From assembly GCF_001559865.1 (NCBI RefSeq), contig NZ_LOHE01000069.1:40006-104005 (forward strand): 64,000 nucleotides of DNA, read 5' to 3'. The notes beneath the pieces are model-generated. The model did not search any database, was not told the origin of the DNA, and saw nothing but the letters and a program-made list of their open reading frames with translations. A program made the position numbers and the translations under genes. This document shows, in pieces, positions 52,897 through 61,827 of the stretch. Numbering within the stretch: the stretch's first letter is position 1; each line of letters opens with the position of its first letter. The stretch comes from Abyssisolibacter fermentans (lineage in GTDB: Bacteria > Bacillota > Clostridia > Tissierellales > MCWD3).

Positions 52897-54219
52897 ATAA
52901 ACAATATAACTATTATTGGAAGTGGTTATGTAGGCTTAGTTTCAGGGGCATGTCTTGCTGATTTTGGTATGAGTGTGATATGTATAGATAATGATAAAAG
53001 TAAAATTGAAAAACTAAATAATGATATAATTCCAATTTACGAACCAGGCTTAGATAAGTTAGTGCAAAGAAATAAATATTATAAAAGGCTTAGATTTACA
53101 ACAGATGTAGAAAGTGCAGTAAAAGATAGTGATGTGATTTTTATAGCTGTAGGTACACCTGCAATGGAAAATGGAGAAGCTGATCTTAATTATGTGGTAG
53201 ATGTTGCACAGACAATTGGTAAGTATATAAATGAGTATAAAGTTATAGTAAACAAATCAACAGTACCTATAGGAACAGGTGAAATAGTAAAAAATGAAAT
53301 AAAGAAAGCATTAAAGCATAGAAATGTAAATTATAACTTTGATATAGTTTCTAATCCAGAATTTCTAAGAGAAGGTTCTGCAATCTATGATTTTACCCAT
53401 CCAGATAGAATAGTATTAGGTTTAGAATCTGAAAAAGCTGCTAATATTATGAAAGAAGTTTATAGAGTGTTATATTTAAATGAGACTCCATTTGTGATTA
53501 CAAATATAAAGACTGCTGAAATGATAAAGTATGCATCTAATGCATTTTTAGCAATGAAGATAACTTATATAAATCAAATAGCAAATTTATGTGAAAAGGT
53601 AGGGGCTGATGTTCATCATGTAGCAAAAGCTATGGGGATGGATGGCAGGATAAGTTCAAAATTTTTACATCCAGGACCAGGCTATGGTGGTAGTTGTTTT
53701 CCAAAAGATACAAATGCGTTATATAAAATAAGTCAAAAAATCGATGAACCTATTACTTTAGTTGGTGAGACAATAAAAGCTAACGAAAATCAAAAACTAA
53801 AAATGGCTCTAAAAATAAAAGAAGCTATGGGAGAACTAAAAGAAAAAACTATAGGAGTATTAGGTGTTACATTTAAACCAAGAACTGATGATATGAGGCA
53901 GGCACCTTCTATAACTATACTAAATGAATTAGCTAAATATTGTGTGAATTTTAAAATTTATGATCCTGAGGGGTTAAAAGAAGGAAAAGTGAGACTTGAG
54001 AAGATAATAGATAAAATAGTATTTTGTAAAAATGAATATGAAGCAATAACAGATGTTGATGCTCTAGTAATATTAACAGAATGGAATCAATTTAGAATAA
54101 TGGATTTAAAGAAGATAAAGCAGCTAATGAAGGGAAACTATTTTTTTGATTTTAGAAATATTTACGAAAGAAAAATAGTTGAACAATTAGGCTTTAAATA
54201 TTATTGTGTAGGTAGATAG
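52897..54219 (+). CDS. ugd: UDP-glucose 6-dehydrogenase, apparent ATA start
   Basis: The enzyme oxidises UDP-glucose to UDP-glucuronate. The first ATG, at 52969, would cut off the NAD-binding loop IIGSGYVGLVSGACLADFG, which is fully present upstream in frame. An in-frame stop lies just 5' of the AAAGGGGG site, so the only starts that keep the fold are ATA (52897) or ATT (52891). The ATA sits 7 bp behind the site. Other signatures are REGSAIYDFTHPDRIVLG and GPGYGGSCFPKDTNAL with the catalytic Cys. With ATA the length is 440, normal for the family. No polysaccharide genes are adjacent. Confidence 0.93.
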   Translation: MNNITIIGSGYVGLVSGACLADFGMSVICIDNDKSKIEKLNNDIIPIYEPGLDKLVQRNKYYKRLRFTTDVESAVKDSDVIFIAVGTPAMENGEADLNYVVDVAQTIGKYINEYKVIVNKSTVPIGTGEIVKNEIKKALKHRNVNYNFDIVSNPEFLREGSAIYDFTHPDRIVLGLESEKAANIMKEVYRVLYLNETPFVITNIKTAEMIKYASNAFLAMKITYINQIANLCEKVGADVHHVAKAMGMDGRISSKFLHPGPGYGGSCFPKDTNALYKISQKIDEPITLVGETIKANENQKLKMALKIKEAMGELKEKTIGVLGVTFKPRTDDMRQAPSITILNELAKYCVNFKIYDPEGLKEGKVRLEKIIDKIVFCKNEYEAITDVDALVILTEWNQFRIMDLKKIKQLMKGNYFFDFRNIYERKIVEQLGFKYYCVGR

Positions 54220-54270
54220 GAAAGCTAAGTTGATTAAATAAATAAACTATGTTTATGTTGAATAAGTATA

Positions 54271-54302
54271 ATAAAGCGACCAATGACCAATGGTCGCTTT
54301 AT
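54271..54302 (+). terminator. Terminator after ugd
   Basis: ATAAAGCGACCA (54271-54282) pairs perfectly with TGGTCGCTTTAT (54291-54302). Confidence 0.88.
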
Positions 54303-54385
54303 ATGAATATTTTAAGTTGAAAAATTGAAAGACAAAAAATAGCATAGTTGAAAAAATTACTTTTGTTATAACCAATAAGTAACTA

Positions 54386-54501
54386 GGATTTCTCTAAGGT
54401 TTCTTCGGAGAGCGACTTTAAGAGCTTGTTTCTAGGCGTTTTTATAAAATCAAAAGGAAACAAGCTCTTTACGGAGTCGTAGAAGATTCTTAGAAAAATC
54501 C
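54386..54501 (+). ncRNA. Three-helix structured RNA-like element, copy 3 (divergent)
   Basis: GGATTTCTCTAAG (54386-54398) pairs with CTTAGAAAAATCC (54489-54501); CGACT pairs with AGTCG inside; AAGAGCTTGTTTC (54420-54432) pairs perfectly with GAAACAAGCTCTT (54457-54469). The architecture matches copies 1 and 2, and the inner stem shows a compensatory change (C-G there, T-A here). The outer stem sequences differ completely, as expected if structure rather than sequence is conserved. It precedes the amidohydrolase gene. Flanking bases probably belong to the element too. Confidence 0.55.
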
Positions 54502-54709
54502 TATACCAGTTAGTAAGGAAAATAAATGAGTAGTTTCATTGTTAATCTAACAAAGTTTGACTATATCAAAATCACTCTTAAAATATAAACTAACAAAATT
54601 TAACGATTAACAATCTGTATAATGCTATCAGCGTTTTTCTAAGCAAAATATTTATATAAAATATGATATAATATTAATTACTAAAAGAAGAAAGAGGTTG
54701 TTGTATTTT

Positions 54710-55882
54710 ATGGGTGGAAAAATGTTATTTATTAAAAATGGTAAAGTTTTTACTATGGAAAATGGTATTTTAGATGGTGCATCAATACTCATTGAAAATG
54801 GGAAGATTATAGATATTGGTTATGATTTAAAAGAACCAGAAGCTGCCCATGTTATTGATGCACAAGGAAAAATAGTTATGCCGGGGTTTATAGATGCACA
54901 TACACATATAGGTATTGTCGAAAGCAGTATTGGTTTCGAAGGTTCAGATCACAATGAAAGGACTAATCCTATTACCCCACAGCTTAGAGCAATAGATGCT
55001 ATTAATCCGGTTGATATAGCTTTCAAAGAAGCTATAGAAAGAGGAATTACTTGTACTGCTACAGGTCCAGGTAGTGCAAATGTAATTGGTGGAGAATTTG
55101 TTGCTATTAAGACATATGGAGACAGAGTAGATGATATGATTGTTAAAAAGACTGTAGGTATGAAATGTGCTTTTGGTGAAAATCCTAAGAGAAATTATAA
55201 TCAAAAAGATCAAATGCCTATGACTAGAATGGGAATAGCTTCATTATTACGAGAAGCATTATTTAAAGCAGTAGATTACAAGAAGAGAATAGAAGCTGCT
55301 AAAGATGATTATGCAAAAAGACCAGCTTTTGATATGAAACATGAGGCTATGCTTCAAGTATTAAATAAGGAAATTCCTCTAAAAGTTCATGCACACAGAG
55401 CTGATGACATATTAACAGCAATGAGAATAGCAGATGAATTTGATGTTGACATTACTTTAGACCATTGTACAGAAGGTCATTTAATAGCAAAGTATATAAA
55501 AAATGCAGGAATGAATGCAATAGTAGGTCCGAATATGACACATAGATCTAAATTTGAGCTTTCAAATAGATCATTTATAACTCCAAAGGTTTTAGTTGAA
55601 AATGGTATAAAAATTGCTTTAATGACAGATCATCCAGTAATACCGTTACATTTATTGCCAGTGTGTGCATCTCTAGCAGTGAAATCAGGTTTAGATGAAA
55701 TGGAAGCCTTAAAGGCATTGACTATTAACCCTGCTGAAATATTAAAAATAGATGATAAAGTAGGTAGTATAAAAGTTGGTAAAGATGCAGATATAGTAAT
55801 ATGGAATGGAAACCCATTAGATATAAACTCAGATGTAATTTACACTATTGTTAATGGTATGGTAGTATATAAGAATTTCTAA
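54710..55882 (+). CDS. Amidohydrolase-family protein (imidazolonepropionase-like)
   Basis: This protein of about 390 residues has the amidohydrolase metal motifs: MPGFIDAHTHIG (HxH), a central KVHAHRADDI, LDHCTEGHL and MTDHPVIPLH with the catalytic Asp. The C-terminal SIKVGKDADIVIWNGNPLD closes the beta-sandwich domain. It is like the unassigned imidazolonepropionase-type hydrolases, not a true HutI. The start is uncertain among TTG 54698, ATG 54710 and ATG 54722. RNA element copy 3 lies 200 bp upstream. Confidence 0.85.
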   Translation: MGGKMLFIKNGKVFTMENGILDGASILIENGKIIDIGYDLKEPEAAHVIDAQGKIVMPGFIDAHTHIGIVESSIGFEGSDHNERTNPITPQLRAIDAINPVDIAFKEAIERGITCTATGPGSANVIGGEFVAIKTYGDRVDDMIVKKTVGMKCAFGENPKRNYNQKDQMPMTRMGIASLLREALFKAVDYKKRIEAAKDDYAKRPAFDMKHEAMLQVLNKEIPLKVHAHRADDILTAMRIADEFDVDITLDHCTEGHLIAKYIKNAGMNAIVGPNMTHRSKFELSNRSFITPKVLVENGIKIALMTDHPVIPLHLLPVCASLAVKSGLDEMEALKALTINPAEILKIDDKVGSIKVGKDADIVIWNGNPLDINSDVIYTIVNGMVVYKNF

Positions 55883-56103
55883 AAGAGTACATAAAATAAA
55901 GTGTTTTTATCTAACTAAGAGAAATAATAATTAGAGGTGAAGCTATATATATAAAAGAAAAATATTTAGAAAATATAAGTAAAATTATACCAACTTTACA
56001 AATATTATGGTATAATATATAATATACAATCAATTTATTTTATAAGGTTAAGCATTTATATTAATGTTTGACCTACTTTTTATATATTATTTTGAAGAAT
56101 AAA

Positions 56104-56132
56104 TTTACATGAACATAAAAAAATGATATAAT
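56104..56132 (+). promoter_or_regulatory. Strong sigma-A promoter upstream of prsW-like gene
   Basis: TTTACA (56104-56109) and TATAAT (56127-56132) are 17 bp apart. A transcript would start near 56139 and soon meet AGGAGGTGG. Confidence 0.78.
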
Positions 56133-56183
56133 TACATTAAATGTTAATAAAAGAAGACTTAAATTAGGAGGTGGAAATATACT

Positions 56184-56264
56184 ATTCTATTACCAAAATG
56201 TCCTTGTATAACAAATCTTATATTTGAGAGAATAATTCATAAGTCAATATATTTTATGAATTAG
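56184..56264 (+). CDS. Possible 26-residue Cys-containing peptide with ATT start (weak)
   Basis: A strong promoter and a GGAGGTGG site (56168-56175) are followed by no ATG. The frame that starts at ATT 56184 reads ILLPKCPCITNLIFERIIHK and ends at 56264, ten bases before the PrsW start. The IPKCxC-like stretch recalls the peptide at 13386. It may be a real leader peptide, a decayed gene, or chance. Confidence 0.25.
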   Translation: MLLPKCPCITNLIFERIIHKSIYFMN

Positions 56265-56273
56265 GATGGTGGT

Positions 56274-56996
56274 ATGATTATGGATATAAGATTATTGGTA
56301 ATAGCTGCAATACCCGTTTTTGCTCTTGGCTTAGGTATTTATTTGACAGATAGGTTTGATAAAGAACCTTTCAAACTTTTAATTAAAGTATTCGTATTAG
56401 GCATGTTATCTGCAATTCCAATTTCTATAATCGAAAAGATACTAGTATCTGTTAATGTTTTTAGTGGCTTGATATCTGCTGCTTACATTGCGTTTATTGT
56501 TGCAGGTTTAACAGAGGAGTTTTTCAAGAGAGAAGTTGTAATAAGAACTGCTTTTAATCATGAGGCATTTAATGAAAAGCTTGATGGTATTGTCTATTGT
56601 ATATTTTCTGCATTAGGTTTTGCCTTGGTTGAAAATATTGTTTATGTTGTTTTTAGGTTTTCAACAAATCCACATGTTGGATTATATAGAGGTATATTAT
56701 CAGTGCCAGCACATACACTGTTTGCTGTAACTATGGGTTATTATTTATCATTATCTAAATTTTCAAACAATAAAGCTGAAGCTAAAGAATTTTTTAGAAA
56801 ATCATTAACTGTACCAATTATATTTCATGGAATATTTAATTTTATATTAATGTCAAATATACCAATGCTAATGGGTATTTTCATACCATTCGTTGTTTAT
56901 TTATGGGTTATAAGCTTAAGAAAGTTAAATTTATATTATAATGAATCTAAAAGTACATTTATAAAGACGTCGAGAGATACTGATATCAAAAAATAA
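56274..56996 (+). CDS. prsW: PrsW-family intramembrane protease
   Basis: This 240-residue membrane protein has about seven to eight helices and the PrsW active-site motifs: LTEEFFKREVVIRTA, FALVENIVYVV, VPAHTLFAVTMGYYL and FHGIFNFIL, which place the expected Glu and His residues in membrane helices. PrsW cleaves the anti-sigma factor RsiW in B. subtilis. No such partner is visible here, although an ECF sigma gene without an anti-sigma lies at 28675. GGATGGTGGT precedes the ATG. Confidence 0.88.
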   Translation: MIMDIRLLVIAAIPVFALGLGIYLTDRFDKEPFKLLIKVFVLGMLSAIPISIIEKILVSVNVFSGLISAAYIAFIVAGLTEEFFKREVVIRTAFNHEAFNEKLDGIVYCIFSALGFALVENIVYVVFRFSTNPHVGLYRGILSVPAHTLFAVTMGYYLSLSKFSNNKAEAKEFFRKSLTVPIIFHGIFNFILMSNIPMLMGIFIPFVVYLWVISLRKLNLYYNESKSTFIKTSRDTDIKK

Positions 56997-57114
56997 ATAT
57001 AATTAACTTTAGGCTATTAAATTAAAAGTTTTTTTAATGAATATATTGGCTTATAATATATAAATTTTTGATTGTATATAATTTATTGAAAAAATAGAGG
57101 GAGTAATTATTTAT

Positions 57115-58032
57115 ATGAAACGAAATTATATGCTTGATAATTATATTAATTTAGCAGAAAAGTTTCGACTGGAAAATAAACTTTTTAAGTCAGTGGGATT
57201 TTTAAAGAAGGCATTTAATTATGCACAAGGTAGAGATAAGTACGAAATTTTATTAAAGATGGGTTTAATTTATGATGAGATAGGTAATTATACATTAGCT
57301 GAAAGAAAATATGAACAAATTTTAGAAATTAATCCCAATGAACCTAGAGCATTTTATGGACTAGCTATATTATATGATGAGCAGAAAAAACATGATAAAG
57401 CAATTAAATACTATGAGAAAGCAATTGAGTTAAAACCCGATTATGATAGAGCATATTTTTTCTTGGCGGATACTTGGGATAGTATTGGAAATAAAGAAAA
57501 AGCAATAAAATATTATAAAAAGACAATAGAACTTAAACCAGATGACTTTTGGGCATACATAAATTTAGGGTCAATATATGAAGAAATAGATAAAAATCAA
57601 AATGCATTAGATATGATTGATAAAGCTTTGAAGTTAAAATCAGACAATTTCTTAGCATTATTTAACAAAGGTGTAATAATAAATAAACTTGGGCAAGTAG
57701 AAGAGGCTATAGATTATTACATGCAATCTATAGAACAAAATCCAAAATATCCTTATAGTTATTTAAATTTGGCTGTAATATTTAAGGATAAATTAGATTA
57801 TGATTATGCTATAGATATTATAACACTAGGTATTAAAAATAATAATAAATCAGCATTTTTATATTATAATAGAGCTTGTTTTTATGTACATAGAGGTAAT
57901 TTAAAAGAGGCACTTGAAGATGCTGTGAAAGCAGTGGAATTGAATGATTATTTTATTGATTACATAAAGAATGATGAAGAATTGGATCCTATAAAAGACT
58001 TATATGATTATAAGGAATATTTTAATAAGTAA
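57115..58032 (+). CDS. Tetratricopeptide-repeat protein
   Basis: This 305-residue soluble protein has about seven TPR units from residue 25 to 285, for example PNEPRAFYGLAILYDEQKKH, DKAIKYYEKAIELKPDYDRA and DDFWAYINLGSIYEEIDKNQ. TPR arrays bind other proteins. No additional catalytic domain is present, so it is a scaffold or adaptor of unknown partner. AGGGAGTAATT precedes the ATG and a terminator follows. Confidence 0.9.
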   Translation: MKRNYMLDNYINLAEKFRLENKLFKSVGFLKKAFNYAQGRDKYEILLKMGLIYDEIGNYTLAERKYEQILEINPNEPRAFYGLAILYDEQKKHDKAIKYYEKAIELKPDYDRAYFFLADTWDSIGNKEKAIKYYKKTIELKPDDFWAYINLGSIYEEIDKNQNALDMIDKALKLKSDNFLALFNKGVIINKLGQVEEAIDYYMQSIEQNPKYPYSYLNLAVIFKDKLDYDYAIDIITLGIKNNNKSAFLYYNRACFYVHRGNLKEALEDAVKAVELNDYFIDYIKNDEELDPIKDLYDYKEYFNK

Positions 58033-58039
58033 TACATAT

Positions 58040-58068
58040 AATAAAGTCCCTTTTAGGGGATTTTATTG
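58040..58068 (+). terminator. Terminator after the TPR gene
   Basis: AATAAAGTCCC pairs with GGGGATTTTATT over a short TTTTA loop. Confidence 0.78.
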
Positions 58069-58183
58069 TTTATAAGAGTTTGATTTTTCAGATAAATGTA
58101 TAAGCAGGGTATTATTCTATTGAAAGTAATACTAAAATTCTATTATACAATAGTAATAGCTAATATATTTAAGGAGGGACGAT

Positions 58184-58825
58184 ATGAATGAAAATGTAGG
58201 TTTTGTATATGAAAAAATGGCAGAAAGAACTATTGAAAATTTGAAAAAAGGAAATATAAACGGATATTTTTTACAAGACGAAAAAGAAGCTATAGAAACC
58301 ATAGAGTCAATAGTAAAAGAAGGAGCGACTGTTTCAGTAGGAGGATCAATGACTTTATTTGAAACAGGTATATTAGATTATCTTAGAAATGGTAAATATA
58401 AATTTTTAGATAGATATCAAGAAGGACTTTCTAAAGAGGATATTAAAGAGATATATAGAAAAACCTTTTTTGCAGATGCATATTTTACAAGTGTTAATGC
58501 ATTGACTGAGCAAGGTGAGATTTATAATGTAGATGGTAATGGTAATAGAGTTGCAGCAACTTTATATGGTCCTGATAAAGTTATTTTCATTGTAGGTATC
58601 AATAAGTTAGTTTCAGAGATGAAGTATGCTGTAGAAAGAAATGAAAACTTAGCAGCACCTGCTAATGCTAAAAGATTGAACAAGCAGACACCTTGTACTA
58701 AAACAGGAATTTGCATGAATTGTTTAAGTAAAGAAAGAATATGCAGAAAATATGTTGTTATAAAAGGGGATATGGATAAAGACAGAATGCATGTTATTAT
58801 CATAAATAAAAATTTAGGATACTAA
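58184..58825 (+). CDS. LUD-domain (DUF162) protein
   Basis: This 213-residue protein is a single LUD domain, the fold of lactate-utilization proteins: GATVSVGGSMTLFETGILDYL, FFADAYFTSVNALTEQGEIY and VDGNGNRVAATLYGPDKVIF. A C-terminal Cys group (PCTKTGICMNCLSKERICRK) could bind a metal or cluster. No lutAB partners are present, so a free-standing role is likely. It lies 10 bp before a metallo-beta-lactamase-fold gene, with which it is probably co-transcribed. Confidence 0.88.
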   Translation: MNENVGFVYEKMAERTIENLKKGNINGYFLQDEKEAIETIESIVKEGATVSVGGSMTLFETGILDYLRNGKYKFLDRYQEGLSKEDIKEIYRKTFFADAYFTSVNALTEQGEIYNVDGNGNRVAATLYGPDKVIFIVGINKLVSEMKYAVERNENLAAPANAKRLNKQTPCTKTGICMNCLSKERICRKYVVIKGDMDKDRMHVIIINKNLGY

Positions 58826-58835
58826 GAGGTGAAGT

Positions 58836-59516
58836 ATGAAAATTACTTATTTAGGTCATTCGGCCTTTTTAATTGAAGGAGAAAAAATAAAATCATTAAT
58901 AGATCCATTTATAAGTGGTAATCAAAATTGTCCTGTAACTGTTAACGATTTAAACAACATTACACATATATTTGTTACACATGGTCATGGAGATCATTTA
59001 GGCAATACTGTAGAAATAGCAAAGAAAAATAATTCATTAGTAATATGTAATTTTGAATTAGGTTTTTATTTAGGTAACAAAGATATAAATGTCCATACAA
59101 TGCATATAGGGGGGAAATATAATTTTGACTTTGGTTTTGTAAAAATGGTGACTGCATTACATGGTTCTGGTATAATTAACCAAGATGGCACTGTAACAAA
59201 TGGAGGAAATCCATGTGGTTTTTTAATAGAAATAGATAATAAAAAAATCTATCATGCAGGCGATACAGCACTGACAATGGATATGAAGCTTTTAGAAAAA
59301 GAAGATATAGACGTTGCTATATTACCAATAGGTGGAAATTACACAATGGATATAGAGGATGCAGCAAGAGCAGTTGAGTTCATAAAGCCAAAATTAGTTA
59401 TACCAATGCATTATAACACATTTCCGGTAATAAAAGCTAATCCAAATGATTTTAAAGAAAAGATAAAAACTGCTGAGGTTAGAATTTTAAACAATGGAGA
59501 GTCTATAGAAATATAA
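58836..59516 (+). CDS. UPF0173 metal-dependent hydrolase (MBL fold)
   Basis: This 226-residue protein begins [20 protein letters not shown] and has the metal-binding [10 protein letters not shown] motif, DTALTMDM and IPMHYNTFP, which define the UPF0173/YtkL-type metallo-beta-lactamase fold. It would be a zinc-dependent hydrolase of unknown substrate. It shares an operon with the LUD protein. AGAGGTGAAGT precedes the ATG. Confidence 0.92.
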   Translation: MKITYLGHSAFLIEGEKIKSLIDPFISGNQNCPVTVNDLNNITHIFVTHGHGDHLGNTVEIAKKNNSLVICNFELGFYLGNKDINVHTMHIGGKYNFDFGFVKMVTALHGSGIINQDGTVTNGGNPCGFLIEIDNKKIYHAGDTALTMDMKLLEKEDIDVAILPIGGNYTMDIEDAARAVEFIKPKLVIPMHYNTFPVIKANPNDFKEKIKTAEVRILNNGESIEI

Positions 59517-59600
59517 ATGTGTTATAAAAATCAATTCAATAAAATAAACAGCAAGATTAAATCATATTCCCTTAATAAATTTCTTTTTCTTTTAAAGATG

Positions 59601-59650
59601 ATAAAGAGGAAGTAAAAATACTTCAATAGAGTTTTTTACTTCCTCTTTAT
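59601..59650 (+). terminator. Terminator after the MBL-fold gene
   Basis: ATAAAGAGGAAGTAAAAA (59601-59618) pairs with TTTTTTACTTCCTCTTTAT, an 18-bp stem. Confidence 0.9.
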
Positions 59651-59690
59651 TCAATAATTTGTTAATTATAAAAAAAAATGAAATTACATG

Positions 59691-59719
59691 TTGATAAAAT
59701 ATGCTACTAGTGATAGAAT
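59691..59719 (+). promoter_or_regulatory. Promoter of the rbsR-rbsK operon
   Basis: TTGATA (59691-59696) and TAGAAT (59714-59719) lie 17 bp apart. Confidence 0.75.
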
Positions 59720-59733
59720 AATAATATATTTAG

Positions 59734-59745
59734 TTAAACGTTTAC
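59734..59745. promoter_or_regulatory. LacI/RbsR-type operator
   Basis: TTAAACGTTTAC, centred on the palindrome AAACGTTT with the central CG typical of LacI-family sites, lies just downstream of the promoter and 22 bp before rbsR, suggesting autorepression. Confidence 0.78.
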
Positions 59746-59767
59746 TCTAATTTGAAAGTGTGATTAT

Positions 59768-60778
59768 ATGAGCAATAAAAAATATACAATTAAAGACATT
59801 GCTTTGGAAGCAGGAGTTTCTATTGCTACAGTTTCAAAAGTTTTAAATAACAAAGATAAGAATATTAGTGATAATACTAGAAATAGAATATTAGATATAG
59901 TAAAAAAAAATAATTATATTCCAAACCGTGTAGCAAGTAGTCTTGTAACAAAGAATACAAAAACATTAGGATTAATTATTCCTGATATTACAAACCCATT
60001 TTTTCCAGCAATAGTACGTGGTGCTGAAGATATCGCAAATTTAATGGGATACAGTTTAATATTGTGTAACACTGATAATTCTATTGAAAGAGAGAAAAAA
60101 GCTATAGAAATGCTTACTGAAAAGATGGTTGATGGAATTATACTTGATTGTTCAGAGAGCTCAACTTATTATAAAAGTTTTTTTAGAACAGATACACCTG
60201 TAATTTTAGTTGATAGCGATAGTAAGATTACCGGTGAAAATATTGTAGGCAAAATAACAATAGATAATTATAAAGGAGCCTATGAAGGAGTAACTTATTT
60301 AATCAATAAAGGTTATAAAAATATAGCTATGTTATCAGGACAAACCAATAGAAGCACTGGTTTACATAGATTAGAAGGTTACAAAGATGCTTTAGCTGAC
60401 AATTTTATACACCTTACAGATGATTATATTGTAGAAGGTACTTTTGACACTGATTCAGGTAAGGTTGGTGTACAAAAACTTTTAGAAAGAAATATACCAA
60501 TTGAAGCTATTTTTTGTGGAAACGATATGATTGCTATAGGTGCAATGAAAAAACTTAAAGAATTTGGTTATAAAATACCTGAGCAAATAGCTGTAATGGG
60601 ATTTGATGGAATACATTTTGGTTCATTATATGAACCTAGTCTTACAACTATTAAACAACCATATTATGATATGGGTTATAAGGCTGGTGAGATATTAATA
60701 AATATTGTTAAAAATAAGAATAGAGAATTTGTAGAAGTTTTATTAGAATTTGAATTACATATAGGCGATAGTGCATAA
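59768..60778 (+). CDS. rbsR: LacI-family regulator, RbsR-like
   Basis: This 336-residue repressor has the LacI helix-turn-helix (YTIKDIALEAGVSIATVSKV) and a periplasmic-binding-like sugar domain (TLGLIIPDITNPFFPAIVRG; AIFCGNDMIAIGAMKKL; VMGFDGIHFGSLYEPSLTTI). The adjacent ribokinase gene, 33 bp downstream from its chosen start, suggests ribose control. A matching operator lies upstream. No rbsABC transporter is encoded here. Confidence 0.93.
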   Translation: MSNKKYTIKDIALEAGVSIATVSKVLNNKDKNISDNTRNRILDIVKKNNYIPNRVASSLVTKNTKTLGLIIPDITNPFFPAIVRGAEDIANLMGYSLILCNTDNSIEREKKAIEMLTEKMVDGIILDCSESSTYYKSFFRTDTPVILVDSDSKITGENIVGKITIDNYKGAYEGVTYLINKGYKNIAMLSGQTNRSTGLHRLEGYKDALADNFIHLTDDYIVEGTFDTDSGKVGVQKLLERNIPIEAIFCGNDMIAIGAMKKLKEFGYKIPEQIAVMGFDGIHFGSLYEPSLTTIKQPYYDMGYKAGEILINIVKNKNREFVEVLLEFELHIGDSA

Positions 60779-60811
60779 AGCATGTTGACAATACAAAAGA
60801 GGAGTGATTTT

Positions 60812-61723
60812 TTGGGTAAGGTTATGGTTTTAGGAAGCATAAATATGGATTTAGTGACAACAACTCACCGTATGCCCAAAATAGGAGAAACTATTACAGG
60901 CAAAACCTTTAAACAAGTTGGTGGAGGTAAAGGTGCGAATCAAGCTTGTGCTATAGCTAGATTAGAATGTCCAGTATCTCTGGCAGGTTGTGTTGGAAAT
61001 GATGTTTTTGGCAAAACCCTTGTAAACTCATTAGATAATGATGGAGTAGACATTTCAAAAATAAAATTTATTGATAAAGTTAGTACAGGCGTGGCAACAG
61101 TATTAGTAGATGATAGTGGAGATAATTGTATAGTTGTAATTTCTGGAGCTAATTATTGTATTGAAGAAAGTGATATTAAAGATATTATAGAAGAAAAAGC
61201 TTATGACGTAGCTTTAGCTCAGCTAGAGGTTGAAATGAACCTAGTGGAGAAGTTTTTAATCGAGTCAAAGAGAAATGGAAAATATACTATTCTTAATCCA
61301 GCACCAGCTAAGAAATTATCACAAGAGCTTATTAATAATGTTGATTTATTGATTCCTAACGAAACGGAGCTTGAAATATTAACTGATATAAAAATAAACA
61401 ATTTTGATGATGTAATAAGGGGTTCTAAAATGTTATTAGAACAAGGTGTAGTAGAAGTTATTGTTACATTAGGAGATAAGGGGTGCGTTTATGTTAATAA
61501 TAAAAAAATCAAACAATATAACGCTTATAAAGTAAATGCATTAGACACAACTGCTGCTGGAGATAGTTTTATTGGAGCTATAGCAGTTGGTAAAGCACAA
61601 GGTATGGATATAGATGAAGCAATACAAACAGCTACAAAAGTAAGTGCAATAACTGTAACGAGAAGTGGAGCACAAAGCTCGATACCTACCAAAAAAGAAG
61701 TAGAAGAATTTGAATTTAAGTAG
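60812..61723 (+). CDS. rbsK: Ribokinase
   Basis: This roughly 304-residue PfkB-family kinase phosphorylates ribose to ribose-5-phosphate. Signatures are VLGSINMDLVTTTHRMPKIG at the start, KQVGGGKGANQACAIARL and NALDTTAAGDSFIGAIAVG. The catalytic motif reads TTAAGDSF instead of the usual DTTGAGDTF, a small variation. A GAGGAGTGATTTT site indicates the TTG at 60812 as start; the ATG at 60782 would add ten residues. Operon with rbsR. Confidence 0.92.
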   Translation: MGKVMVLGSINMDLVTTTHRMPKIGETITGKTFKQVGGGKGANQACAIARLECPVSLAGCVGNDVFGKTLVNSLDNDGVDISKIKFIDKVSTGVATVLVDDSGDNCIVVISGANYCIEESDIKDIIEEKAYDVALAQLEVEMNLVEKFLIESKRNGKYTILNPAPAKKLSQELINNVDLLIPNETELEILTDIKINNFDDVIRGSKMLLEQGVVEVIVTLGDKGCVYVNNKKIKQYNAYKVNALDTTAAGDSFIGAIAVGKAQGMDIDEAIQTATKVSAITVTRSGAQSSIPTKKEVEEFEFK

Positions 61724-61739
61724 AGAAGCTAAATTTTAA

Positions 61740-61762
61740 TTTAGTGTGAATCGCTTGCTTAG
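61740..61762 (+). repeat. R2-like repeat fragment
   Basis: TTAGTGTGAATCGCTTGCTT resembles the TGTGAATCGCTTACTC part of R2 at 39444-39459. Confidence 0.45.
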
Positions 61763-61798
61763 TGGAAAAATTGAAAAACAACTACAATTAAGCAAATT

Positions 61799-61827
61799 AA
61801 CAGGCATACCGTATTGGTATGCCTGTT
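61799..61827 (+). terminator. Terminator of the rbs operon
   Basis: AACAGGCATACC (61799-61810) pairs perfectly with GGTATGCCTGTT (61816-61827). Confidence 0.88.
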
